From Candidatus Poribacteria bacterium (GTDB lineage: Bacteria; Poribacteria; WGA-4E; WGA-3G), in assembly GCA_026706025.1 (NCBI GenBank), contig JAPOZO010000085.1, positions 1 to 64,000 on the forward strand: a DNA stretch of 64,000 nucleotides, written 5' to 3'. Shown here one piece after another: positions 16,450 through 25,040 of this stretch (positions within the stretch are counted from its first letter, which is position 1; each line of letters starts with the position of its first letter). Both the position numbers and the translations under genes were made by a program. Below the pieces are notes generated by a model. That model saw only the letters and a list, made by a program, of their open reading frames with translations. It was not told the origin of the DNA and searched no databases.

Positions 16450-17280
16450 ATGACAAATTTGAGAGATGTCTTACCAAAACTTGAGGACTTGGAGCCCTCA
16501 GAAGATTGTATACTATGGCGATATACGGACATTCCATCTTTAGTTGAAATTTTGACTTTTGAATATATACCTCTTGTTAGGGTCTCCCTTTTTAGTGATA
16601 TAACAGAAGGGGCAATTCTGAAATCTGCTTTATCTAAACTTCCTAAAGCAACAAATATTGGAAAAGACTATGTATTTGATGTATACAAAAATACTGCTTT
16701 TGCTTCGTGTTGGTGCGGAAATCAGGAAGAACTCGCCCCTATGTGGGATAGATTTTCACCAAGAGATGGTGTCGCCATTAAAACGAATGCTAAACGTCTT
16801 TTGGATTGGTTAACTCCCCGACGTGGATATAAGATAAAATATGTTAAGTATATCAATGAAAATCCTGATGATATTTTATCTGAACTTACTGAAATAGATT
16901 TTGAAGAATTTGAGAAAGTTAGACGAGACTTATTTTTTTATAAAATGTCTGACTTTTCGGATGAGAGAGAAGTAAGAATCCTTAACTGTAGGGCTCTCGT
17001 AAATTTTTCAGGAATGGTAAGTAGATTAACCGGATTTAATCTACACCAGTTTAAGGAAATGATGGATACCGATGTTATACCGAAAGAAATTATTGAACGT
17101 GCTGATATACGTTATATGAATGAACTTATAACTGAAATAGTCATTTCCCCGGCGGCACGCCCTGGGATTCGCGAAATTGTCCAAGAATTAATTAAATCCG
17201 TGAATTCGCTGAGAAGACTTGAGGGAAAATCGCCACTTGGGATTCGAGTAGAAGAATCTCGTCGTAAAACGTGGTTTTAG
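16450..17280 (+). CDS. DUF2971 family protein
   Basis: A 276-residue protein with the DUF2971 signature: CILWRYTDIPSLVEIL (about residues 20-35), LFSDITEG (about 47-54), AFASCWCGNQEELAPMWDRF (about 82-101), GVAIKT and a C-terminal FYKMSDFSDEREVRI. The family occurs frequently in defence islands and abortive-infection contexts; its biochemistry is not established. No good Shine-Dalgarno is visible before the ATG. Confidence 0.75.
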   Translation: MTNLRDVLPKLEDLEPSEDCILWRYTDIPSLVEILTFEYIPLVRVSLFSDITEGAILKSALSKLPKATNIGKDYVFDVYKNTAFASCWCGNQEELAPMWDRFSPRDGVAIKTNAKRLLDWLTPRRGYKIKYVKYINENPDDILSELTEIDFEEFEKVRRDLFFYKMSDFSDEREVRILNCRALVNFSGMVSRLTGFNLHQFKEMMDTDVIPKEIIERADIRYMNELITEIVISPAARPGIREIVQELIKSVNSLRRLEGKSPLGIRVEESRRKTWF

Positions 17281-17351
17281 AAATTTCTGGTGAATTTTCA
17301 GTTCGGTTCCCTAACCGCACCTACTGGACTAATGAAAGGAAGGATTAGTAA

Positions 17352-17900
17352 ATGAGTGAACAACGAATACCGCCAAATCTACGCATACATAACGCAATTG
17401 ACCAAGACGTAATGGACGCTAAAATGAACCTCAACCTAATTGAAAAATTAGCAGAGCAGGAGAAGCATCCTCAAACTTGCATTTTTAGCGAAAAAGAGCA
17501 GGAAACGTTAATGAGAAATTGCGTCCATACCATAACTCTGAATCTTACCAAAACAATAGAAAAACCAACTATTCACGAGGAAAAAATTCAAACATTTAAC
17601 CTTGAATCACTTATTGATAGCGTATGCCATGATGAAGATAAAAAGCCCCTAAGAGAAGAACTTTGCAAAATGCGAGGCAACAGGATATATGGTAAACTGG
17701 TTGAATACCGGCATAAGATAATTGCCCACAGAAATATAGAATATGCGAGTCAGCAAGCGATAAAACAAGTATTTGAGGAGTGCAAAGACTACTTACTCAA
17801 AAACAGAGGCGGTATAGAGAAACTGGTGAACAGAATAGGTAGTTTGCAGATGGATATAAAAGACTCTCGAGATAAAAAACGCGGACTCCCGACTGTTTAG
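17352..17900 (+). CDS. HEPN/AbiU2-like helical protein
   Basis: A 182-residue all-helical protein. The segment KLVEYRHKIIAHRN (about residues 118-131) has the R-x(4-6)-H spacing of HEPN ribonuclease domains and the RHKxxAHR pattern of AbiU2-like proteins. A potential RNase toxin or abortive-infection factor by family analogy. AAAGGAAGGA precedes the ATG. It follows the DUF2971 gene with a 71-bp gap, and they may form one unit. Confidence 0.5.
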   Translation: MSEQRIPPNLRIHNAIDQDVMDAKMNLNLIEKLAEQEKHPQTCIFSEKEQETLMRNCVHTITLNLTKTIEKPTIHEEKIQTFNLESLIDSVCHDEDKKPLREELCKMRGNRIYGKLVEYRHKIIAHRNIEYASQQAIKQVFEECKDYLLKNRGGIEKLVNRIGSLQMDIKDSRDKKRGLPTV

Positions 17901-17933
17901 AAAGGACAGGACTTCTCCTGAAAGGATGCATAG

Positions 17934-18584
17934 ATGCAAAACCGACTCAAACAATTGCCGTTAAACGTCCAAAAACGGCTATACGAAATCGCAGGATTCG
18001 CTGGCACGAACTGCTCAGACTTCAATTCAACAGAATACAACCAAGCAACGACAGCCTACTTATTCGCAACACCCGAAGAGTTAAGAGATTTTCTTTTTGA
18101 CCACGCCAGATACAACCTCGAACACCGCATCAGTTGGCATGATGCGATACAAGAAGCCTATAGGACACCTCAACAAAGGCGCGTTTATCAGGAATATCTA
18201 CGATCTCCTGAATGGCAGCGAAAGCGTCAAGCGGTTCTGAATCGTGCGATGAAACCCGGTCCACCTAAGCCTCCTATCATCGTCCAGAGGACGCGCGATC
18301 AATATGGGCGTTTGATTGAATATATTGAAACCGAATGGAAACCGATTTGTGAACATAGGCACTCCATTTGTGAACGCAAGTGTGCCAGAGATGAAAAATT
18401 CAGCCACTTGAATTGTGAATGCAGGTGTTCAAATGTTGCCGAACAGGTGCATCACTGGAACTATGAACGTGTCGGAAAAGAGCGGATAGGAATGAAGTCT
18501 GAGGCATCAGAAGAAAACGATTTGATAGCACTTTGTCCCGAATGCCACGCCGCTTTGCATAATCAAGGAGAAGTCATCGGATAA
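17934..18584 (+). CDS. HNH endonuclease with a cysteine-rich insertion
   Basis: A 216-residue protein. YQEYLRSPEWQRKRQAVLNR (about 82-101) is the same lead-in helix as in the HNH protein at 14751. A long insert with many Cys residues (CEHRHSICERKCARDEK and CECRCS, about 138-165) probably forms a zinc knuckle. The catalytic part follows: QVHHWNYER (about 171-179) and CPECHAALH (about 200-208). GAAAGGA precedes the ATG. A nuclease of a mobile or defence island; target unknown. Confidence 0.8.
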   Translation: MQNRLKQLPLNVQKRLYEIAGFAGTNCSDFNSTEYNQATTAYLFATPEELRDFLFDHARYNLEHRISWHDAIQEAYRTPQQRRVYQEYLRSPEWQRKRQAVLNRAMKPGPPKPPIIVQRTRDQYGRLIEYIETEWKPICEHRHSICERKCARDEKFSHLNCECRCSNVAEQVHHWNYERVGKERIGMKSEASEENDLIALCPECHAALHNQGEVIG

Positions 18585-18737
18585 ATAAATCTCTATCTGC
18601 TTGCTATCCACCGCCGCGACTATGATAGTAGAACGGACGAACAGTCAACGAAGAAAAGAGCGGAGTTTTTGCGAATACTTCAGATTGAGGCAATAGATTG
18701 TTCTCAATCGTGAAATTATCGGATAGGAAACAACACA

Positions 18738-19381
18738 GTGACAAATTTTGACGAATCCGAAGTGCGAGAAATTGGACTCGGCGATCCAGACTACCCTAAA
18801 CTCTTGCGAGCAATAAGAAACCCTCCGAAAGCCCTCCGTTTCCGCTGAGACCTACCACCCAATTGGAAAATTATTGCGATTTCCGGGAGTCGTGAACCCG
18901 CACAGCGAGCACTTACGACCGCAGACAGAATTGGCAAGGTACTTGCAGAACACGGATACACCATTGTCCCGGGGCTCGCCGAAGGGTGCGACGAAGCTGC
19001 TGTTAAAGGCGCGCTTTCCGCAGGTGGAAACGTTGTGGGTGTCGTCCCGTGTGGACTCAAAGCCCTCCGATCCCAGCCCCGAAAAAGACTGGCTCATCAA
19101 ATCTTCGCTACCGGCGGTGCTGTCATTTCTGAATATGCGGATAATCTCTCAACAGTATTTAGACGGCACTATCTCCAGCGCAATGAAATTATCACTGGAC
19201 TTTCCGAAAAACTATCATCGTCGCGGCTGAGGAACGATCAGGGTCATCAGCGACCGCAAATCGAGCGTTAAAGCAAGGACGCGAGGTTATTATTACCCCA
19301 CATGTCAATACGACAATTGAGGGCGCAACGCTTGTTGCGAATCCTGGAGAACTGAAAGACGCGTTTGGTATTGCTCGCTAA
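18738..19381 (+). pseudogene. Broken DprA/Smf-like gene
   Basis: The concatenated reading gives GDPDYPKLLRAIRNPPKALR, a TGA stop (18846-18848), then WKIIAISGSREPAQRALTTA, VPGLAEGCDEAAVKGALSAG, GGAVISEYADN and RNEIITGLSEK, then a frameshift near 19210 and IVAAEERSGSSATANRALKQ onward to TAA at 19379. This is the Rossmann (LOG-like) core of DprA/Smf, the ssDNA- and RecA-loading protein of transformation, which also occurs as a defence-island member. One nonsense codon and one frameshift inactivate it. GTG start. Confidence 0.75.
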
Positions 19382-19476
19382 GGCTTGAGAAAATAAACAG
19401 GAAAGAATAATGTTTTACATTTGCTTTTCCGTCAAACATTTCCCGCCGATTGTTATCTATTGCTGCGATAAATGTA

Positions 19477-19632
19477 ATGGAAACAATAAGAAAAACACAA
19501 GAGGAAATCGAAGAAGCCCAACGAACTCAGGATCAGGAGATGCTAAGACGGCACAACGAAATTGTCAGCGAACTCCGAAACTCGGTAGCGGCAGTGAAGG
19601 AACTCACTGAGCTCACCAGAAATATACGTTAA
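19477..19632 (+). CDS. Small coiled-coil protein (doubtful)
   Basis: A 51-residue, entirely charged helix (ETIRKTQEEIEEAQRTQDQE onward) with heptad-like spacing, ending just before a good terminator. There is no clear Shine-Dalgarno; a start at 19450 is the alternative. It could be a small antitoxin- or anti-protein-like factor, or chance. Confidence 0.35.
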   Translation: METIRKTQEEIEEAQRTQDQEMLRRHNEIVSELRNSVAAVKELTELTRNIR

Positions 19633-19648
19633 AATTCTTGTGCTATTC

Positions 19649-19687
19649 AGGCGTGTCCCGTAATAACGGTCACGCCTTTTTTGTTTT
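19649..19687 (+). terminator. Intrinsic terminator
   Basis: AGGCGTG (19649-19655) pairs with CACGCCT (19671-19677), followed by a run of T. It closes the 12-19.6 kb accessory gene strip. Confidence 0.75.
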
Positions 19688-19925
19688 TAAGTACCGGTGA
19701 GATGGTGTAGGGTGTTTTCTTTTCGTGTGATATTGCAGGTGTCCGTCGCTATGTTGGGTAGACTGCGGAAACGGATTAGATTACTGTCCCTCCTCGCCGT
19801 GCGATTTGCCTGTGTGTCGGCGTTATCAGAAGCAGGCGAGTCTATCATCGTAGAACCTTCGCTCTCAGATTCATCAATCGACACGCTGTCAATGAGAAGA
19901 CCACAAAAAGTCAATAAAAAAAATA

Positions 19926-20346
19926 TTGTATTTTTTTTATACATATGTTATACTGTATCTTGGCATCCGTAAAATCCAAGATGGATGGTTCGGCGAGTGT
20001 GAGAGACTCCCGAACCGCGGCACTGCCAAGTGTAGGTTGCCAGTGCGGTTTAAATATATCATATATCTTAATTGATGTGTGTGATAATTTAGACAGCGTA
20101 GTGATTTTACGCGATTTTTCTTTTTGAAATCTCGTGTCATTACTATTGGACGTTGGAGACGGATTTCTGAGATAGACCTTCTATCTCCCGTCTCCGCCCG
20201 CTGGCAATAGGGTTATACGTCCAGCCGCGTTCTATTTCAATCGCAACGCGGCAAAACGTCCAAACCCCACTAACATTCAATACATTGATTGACGTGCTTC
20301 ACACCTTGCACTCGAACTATGTGTGCTGGTTTTGTCCGCGAAGCAC
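19926..20346 (+). ncRNA. Promoter and long, highly structured leader RNA
   Basis: A near-consensus promoter, TTGTAT (19926-19931), 17-nt spacer, TATACT (19949-19954), precedes 390 bp without a gene but with five strong stems. CTTGGCA/TGCCAAG (19959-19965/20024-20030) encloses GGTTCGG/CCGAACC (19987-20016). GGAGACGG/CCGTCTCC (20155-20195) has an inner GAGATAG/CTATCTC stem. GCCGCGTT pairs with AACGCGGC (20224-20252), and GTGCTTC with GAAGCAC (20294-20346). It ends about 30 bp before the winged-helix gene, so it may be its regulatory 5' leader or a separate RNA. No known family recognised. Confidence 0.55.
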
Positions 20347-20374
20347 TTAACATCTGCCCATGAAAGGTTTTATC

Positions 20375-20734
20375 ATGTCACAAGCTAACCTACACCACGA
20401 AGGCGATGTATTGGAAGGCATGATCTCTTTGGACATCCCTGCTTTCGTTCGCGCTGCTGTCCGGCATAAAGTGAACAAGAATCAAATTTTAATCTACCTG
20501 TACCTACTCACGGAAACCCCCGAATCAACGCATAAGATGAAGCAGTTTTTTCCAATCGCTAAAGAGAACGATTTAACTCGAAGCGAGATTCTGGTATGGC
20601 TGCACCTCTCCTACGGCGGTTCGGAGAAACCAAAGCATATCAGCCGGAAGCTGCGTATTCCGCCTCGCTTTGTAGAAAACGCGCTCACTGTTTTGGAAGA
20701 GAAAGGTATTATCAAGAGTGGGAAGGTATCCTGA
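20375..20734 (+). CDS. Winged-helix DNA-binding regulator
   Basis: A 119-residue protein. The C-terminal part (HISRKLRIPPRFVENALTVL then EEKGIIK, about residues 85-115) is a clear winged helix-turn-helix; the N-terminal half is a helical domain with NKNQILIYLYLL. Size and layout resemble small replication or MarR/DnaD-like plasmid regulators. GAAAGG sits before the ATG at 20375, with an upstream ATG at 20360. It lies directly behind the structured leader RNA, suggesting post-transcriptional control. Confidence 0.6.
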   Translation: MSQANLHHEGDVLEGMISLDIPAFVRAAVRHKVNKNQILIYLYLLTETPESTHKMKQFFPIAKENDLTRSEILVWLHLSYGGSEKPKHISRKLRIPPRFVENALTVLEEKGIIKSGKVS

Positions 20735-21268
20735 CTGGCAGCAACATTTTGAAATCAGAGATGTTATCTTGCTTGTGAAAAATAACTTTTTGGATATGGA
20801 TTTGCTTCCGTCACAAAGCGGATTTTGTTCATATTTATATTTGCGCGCGATTTTCATTCGGAGATGGTGCGGAAGAAGGCAGATTTAGCCGTTGCGTCAA
20901 GCGAGGTTGTTTTTCTTGATGTTTAGAGGGTTACCACAGCGAAAGAAGTTTTAGAATGCGTTATAGACGATTCTGTGCGTTTTTTTCACTAACAGTTTCC
21001 GAATCAGTGCGATCGAGTATGAGTTGGTCCGGGTTCGCTAAAATTTGTCGATTCAGGATGCCTAAAGATCCGCAGAACGCCGCCCATCCGAGAACACAAA
21101 AAACGCTAACGGAAAAAGGTGACTGGTGATCAGAAAACAGGGTATTTCATAAAGCGGCGTTGGCTTGTCGTTTCTACAGCACAACTCAATGAAAGAGATT
21201 TGTGAAAATTGGAGTTATTGTGCGAATTCCATTTCGTCTATAACAGCGGAAAAAAGGAGGCACCGCGC
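20735..21268 (+). other. Non-coding or degenerate stretch
   Basis: About 530 bp in which I find no supported gene on either strand, no strong hairpin and no repeat. The AAAAAGGAGG at 21251-21260 serves the next gene. Confidence 0.4.
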
Positions 21269-22207
21269 ATGACATATAGATGTTGGGTTTTACTCTGTGT
21301 TCTGTGTCTCTGTCTTTATGGCTGTGGCGATGAAGGTCTTGAAAGCCTGTATGATCCCGCCGTTCAAGCTGCGCCGCCGGTTGCTGTGACAGGCGTGCCA
21401 TCAGAGCTCCAAGAACAGTTATGGGGCAACCGTGAAGCATATATTGAAAAACTTACATGGGCGTTACAACACGGCGAAGATTTCAGACCTGTCGCCGAAG
21501 ACTACTTGGAAAGGATTTGTCAACTCGATCACCAACGGGCATTCTATCAGAAATATATTGATGCCGGGGGTGTCGCGATCCTTGCGAGTATCAGCGTTGC
21601 AGATGAAACTTTACAGATGGCGCGGAACATCGTTTTTCAAATGACGGCGAAGCACCCAGAAATCCGGGAATACCTCACCCTCGAACACAAACATTACCAG
21701 ATTATCATCAATGGCTATTATGAAAACATTCGCGGGATTCCAGAGTTCACAGACCATCACATTCGAGAATTTCCGATACCACACTGTGGTGCTGCTTTTG
21801 GGAACGCATATTGCGTTTCGCAGATCTGGCATCTCCCCGAACAGAAACGCGATAGAATTCAGAGCCCGGTGATGCAGACGTTTGTGCACGAGTTTGCGCA
21901 TGCGATCCATCTTTTTGCCATCAGCGAATTGGACCCCGGGTTCAACGCGCGCTTAAAGCAGGCGTATGAGACAGCTGTCGCATCCGGGACATGGAAGGAT
22001 CTGTATGCCGAAACAAATTATCGTGAGTACTGAGCGGAAGGAGTCAAGATGTGGTATTACCACGTAACAGATCTGCCAATCCCGCATCATTCTGAGAGTT
22101 GGGGCCCCCTCTTTGAGACGTATGCAGCGTTTGCCGAACACGATCCGTTGCTTGTAGGGCTGCTTGATGAGTGGTTTCATCGTGTCTCGTTTCGAGGGCT
22201 TTACTAA
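21269..22207 (+). pseudogene. Lipoprotein zinc metallopeptidase broken by a nonsense codon
   Basis: The N-terminus CWVLLCVLCLCLYGC (lipobox LYGC) marks an exported lipoprotein. TFVHEFAHAIHL provides the HExxH zinc motif. The frame stops at TGA 22031-22033, exactly where the paralogue at 22379 has Trp in EYWAEG, whose Glu is the likely third zinc ligand. Downstream the same frame continues AEGVKMWYYHVTD to TAA at 22205. The truncated product lacks the third ligand and should be inactive. Strong AAGGAGG before the ATG at 21269. The fold resembles lethal-factor-like gluzincins. Confidence 0.75.
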
Positions 22208-22378
22208 TGAAGATTGCAAAGTTAGTGGAACTGCCAGCCGTCAGTTTTGGCTACTCTTTTATGCACCGTAGACAGACCTCTTCGATGCTTTCAAACGACA
22301 GGCGGTGCCACACACCACTGAAGATTTTGATGACAGAAGCCGAGAACACCGATGAGGTCATCTCGAAAAGAGCCTCTT

Positions 22379-23254
22379 ATGCCCAATATATTCAGATCAC
22401 ATTTACTTTTTCTTTTAATGCTCGTGTGTCTATTTGGGTGTAGCGAGGCGCATTTTATCGACCTATTATATGCACCCGAAGCAGAACAATGGGGTGTTGT
22501 CGGTGCTGTTCCGCCTGAGATACAAGAAATATTGTGGAGTGGCTCTGATGAATTATTGAGAGCGGCGCAGGAAGCACATTACACGCGGTATATTGATGCC
22601 GGTGGTATAGCGATTATCGGGAGCCGTTTTGTGGACGACGAGATCTTCCGAATGGCGCGCGATATTGTTTTAGAGATGACATCAAAACGCCCGGAGTTAC
22701 GGGAAGCGTTGTCGCCGCAAATGGGGCATTATCAGATTCTTATCAATGGTCGTTTCGAGGAGCTTCAGAATATACCGGAGTATGCGGATATAGAGGGAAA
22801 AGAGCCTACACCGGGTCGCTGTGTGTTGCCTTTGTATTGCTATTCAATGTACTGGGACCACCCCTATTCGCCAGGGAACAGTCGGGAGACAAGATTCACA
22901 GGCATCCTCGAAGTTTTTGTGCATGAGTTCGCACATGCGATACATGTTGCAATAGGGGTACATAGAGGGTTAGGTAAAAAACCTTTGGATCCAGGGTTCG
23001 ACGATCGGTTGCTGCAGGCTTATGAAAATGCTGTGGCATTAGGGATCTGGTCGGGTGAGTATACAGAGACGAACTATCAGGAATACTGGGCAGAAGGTGT
23101 TCAAGCTTGGTATTACCTGGTGACAGATTCACCGCATCCTATCAGAAAAGATCAAGCGTTTGAAACGTACGCGGCATTTGCGGAGCGGGACCCTTTGCTT
23201 GTGGCATTGCTGCAAGAATGGTTTCACGAAACGTCATTTTGGGGAAGATACTAA
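22379..23254 (+). CDS. Lipoprotein zinc metallopeptidase (gluzincin type)
   Basis: A 291-residue intact paralogue of the preceding pseudogene. Signal and lipobox: hydrophobic run LLFLLMLVCLFGC, Cys at about residue 20. The zinc site VHEFAHAIH (about 180-188) and a Glu in YWAEGVQAWYY (about 237-247) give an HExxH...E gluzincin arrangement, as in lethal-factor-like M34-type domains. It acts outside the cytoplasm, anchored in a membrane; substrate unknown. The start is placed at ATG 22379; an in-frame ATG at 22352 is possible. Confidence 0.7.
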   Translation: MPNIFRSHLLFLLMLVCLFGCSEAHFIDLLYAPEAEQWGVVGAVPPEIQEILWSGSDELLRAAQEAHYTRYIDAGGIAIIGSRFVDDEIFRMARDIVLEMTSKRPELREALSPQMGHYQILINGRFEELQNIPEYADIEGKEPTPGRCVLPLYCYSMYWDHPYSPGNSRETRFTGILEVFVHEFAHAIHVAIGVHRGLGKKPLDPGFDDRLLQAYENAVALGIWSGEYTETNYQEYWAEGVQAWYYLVTDSPHPIRKDQAFETYAAFAERDPLLVALLQEWFHETSFWGRY

Positions 23255-23300
23255 TAGCACCGGCTGACGGACGCACAAAAAGCACTCGGTTGTCGCATAC

Positions 23301-23420
23301 ATGGACAAGAAGTTCGATGCCCCGGCTTCTGAGATTCGTGAATACATTGAGGCGATGGGGCATTTCGTGATCCAGCATGCGTTCGTCATGGAATCTTATA
23401 GCCTGCGCATGTTTATGTAG
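23301..23420 (+). CDS. 39-residue ORF (doubtful)
   Basis: MDKKFDAPASEIREYIEAMG opens a 39-codon frame with amphipathic helical character that ends just before the next gene. No Shine-Dalgarno is visible. It may be a small protein or gene debris. Confidence 0.25.
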   Translation: MDKKFDAPASEIREYIEAMGHFVIQHAFVMESYSLRMFM

Positions 23421-23432
23421 CGAGGTATCTCT

Positions 23433-23945
23433 ATGGAAAAAGTTGACTTGACGTTCTCAAAGGAACAGATTCAGGCGGCTCTCGAAACGCTTCCTGTTGT
23501 TACGGGGGCCCCCGAAAAAGATCGCAGTTTCGTCCTGATCCCGATCCATTTGAAAAGGTTCGGTAAAACGAACCTCGCTTTCGGGCGCGATAAAGTTTTG
23601 CGGGCTTACAGGGCTGCGCACCAGGCAGACAGCGATCTTGTTACCATAGAGTTTGAACCTCGGCTGCCGAGTGGAAAGCGAGAGGGTTCGTCAGAGAAGG
23701 CGATTACAGGGTCCTTGAAACGGGGAGACATGAAAGGAAACGTCGATCGAGAAAACACAAACGCAGCAAGTAAAGCCGAAGCTATGTGCGTTGATTGTGG
23801 TAAGAGCTACAAGCAGCTCCCCCCGTTTTTTGAAACCGTCCGTGTCGGAAAGCGATGCGCAGAATGCTCTAACAAAGCAGCTGCGCGCTATGCGAGAGCG
23901 AAATGGTGCATAAAACATGAAAATGATAACATTGAAACGTCCTGA
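23433..23945 (+). CDS. Zinc-ribbon hypothetical protein
   Basis: A 170-residue protein. The C-terminus has a four-cysteine ribbon: CVDCGKSYKQLPPFFETV, then RCAECSNKAAARYARAKW (about residues 118-158). The N-terminal domain (1-80) is mixed and starts VDLTFSKEQIQAALETL. Probably nucleic-acid or protein binding; family not recognised. GAGGT precedes the ATG. It overlaps the next gene by 29 bp. Confidence 0.6.
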   Translation: MEKVDLTFSKEQIQAALETLPVVTGAPEKDRSFVLIPIHLKRFGKTNLAFGRDKVLRAYRAAHQADSDLVTIEFEPRLPSGKREGSSEKAITGSLKRGDMKGNVDRENTNAASKAEAMCVDCGKSYKQLPPFFETVRVGKRCAECSNKAAARYARAKWCIKHENDNIETS

Positions 23946-24333
23946 TCAAATGGATCTCCAGTTTGAGGGCGAGAAAATTGTAAGTGTAGATGTACCGGAT
24001 TTTGATGAGGATGCGGATTTTGATGATGAAAGCGTGCTTGAACCCGGCGATCCGGGTTGGGAGCCATATCCGTTGACTTACAACTATACGCTCTATAAGA
24101 CAGCCGATAGTGTAACATCATGTAACTATATTCTATACATTCTTGACACAACATACGCTTTTGCTATTGGGGTAGACGGTGGCAAAGTAGAGACTTATCA
24201 GACGCTTGAGGAACTTCGTAAAAATTTCTTGAACCGAGATAATTTTGAAAAAAAGCGGGGGCAATCCTTTACGAAGTGGCAGGAGAAAATTCTGACCGCG
24301 GCAGGTATCAGCACCGTCGAAATTCTTGCGTAA
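23917..24333 (+). CDS. Hypothetical acidic protein
   Basis: A 138-residue protein with a very acidic segment (DFDEDADFDDESVLEPGD, about residues 28-45) and a C-terminal helix (NFEKKRGQSFTKWQEKILTA). It overlaps the zinc-ribbon gene and is probably co-translated. ATG at 23917 or 23923. Function unknown. Confidence 0.5.
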   Translation: MKMITLKRPDQMDLQFEGEKIVSVDVPDFDEDADFDDESVLEPGDPGWEPYPLTYNYTLYKTADSVTSCNYILYILDTTYAFAIGVDGGKVETYQTLEELRKNFLNRDNFEKKRGQSFTKWQEKILTAAGISTVEILA

Positions 24334-24362
24334 AATCATGAAAAAAAAAGAGGAGGGAAACG

Positions 24363-24845
24363 ATGAAAGGTAGATTTTTCACTTCGGCAGTTATACTGCT
24401 CATTTTACTCGGCTCTGGCATACTTTTCAAAGCCAACTCACAAGTACAACCGGCTCCCGAAAAACTTTTCACATTTAGGGTATATGTCCCGGAAAGCGAG
24501 ACACATCCTGATCCGATTTTTGCTAAGCTTGTTGAGACTTATATCAAGCGCGAATTAAGGCAGTTGCCAGATGTTAGCGTCGTTCCACTAAGCGATCATT
24601 CGCATCCATTTGATTACACGATGCGTATTATCGGATGGGAAAGCACAGCCAATAGTGGTAAGAAAACAGGGTTGATAGCCCTTTCTTGTGTTGTGGTGAG
24701 AGGTGCTTTTAATTCATTTGAATACCACAATTTGTATACAGGACCTCGAGAGAGTTTAGAGGAAGGCTGCACGTACTTTATCGGTAACATTGATAACTTT
24801 TTAGATGGCGAGCGAAAACTGATAAATAATTTACAAAAGCCGTGA
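24363..24845 (+). CDS. Exported hypothetical protein
   Basis: A 160-residue protein with an N-terminal signal peptide or anchor (FFTSAVILLILLGSGILF, residues 5-22) and a mature domain starting near VQPAPEKLFTFRVYV. Two Cys residues (in SCVVV and EGCTYF) could form a disulfide. Strong AGAGGAGG before the ATG. Function unknown. Confidence 0.6.
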   Translation: MKGRFFTSAVILLILLGSGILFKANSQVQPAPEKLFTFRVYVPESETHPDPIFAKLVETYIKRELRQLPDVSVVPLSDHSHPFDYTMRIIGWESTANSGKKTGLIALSCVVVRGAFNSFEYHNLYTGPRESLEEGCTYFIGNIDNFLDGERKLINNLQKP

Positions 24846-24866
24846 TGTCCAGCGAGGAGAAAAACC

Positions 24867-25040
24867 ATGCACATCTTAGACGTTGGGATGACAGGAGGTG
24901 AGTCAGTTGATAAAAGCCTGCGTCGCTTGCTCCAGACGCGCACCGGTTTGATAACTCGCATCCGTTACCACCGAAAAATCGAGTTTATGTTTCCGACTCC
25001 GGCAACACCTGATATTGAAACACGTTATTTTGTTCTCATT
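24867..25040 (+). pseudogene. 5' part of a gene truncated by the dockerin gene
   Basis: ATG 24867 has a good GCGAGGAG upstream and encodes MHILDVGMTGGESVDKSLRR and onward, but after about 55 codons the frame runs antisense through the 3' end of the oppositely oriented dockerin gene, so the remaining 70 codons are unlikely to be native. It looks like a gene start cut off at the junction with the LRR-dockerin segment. Confidence 0.3.

Noticed and set aside
19950-20346. RNase P, tmRNA, 6S or a retron msr-msd
   Set aside because: None of the conserved sequence blocks of these RNAs was found and there is no reverse transcriptase nearby.
18846-22033. TGA read as tryptophan (recoded genetic code)
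   Set aside because: The TGA at 22031 replaces Trp, but the TGA at 18846 does not align with Trp in DprA, and intact genes in the window use TGA as stop (for example 2239-2241 and the 38371-38374 overlap).
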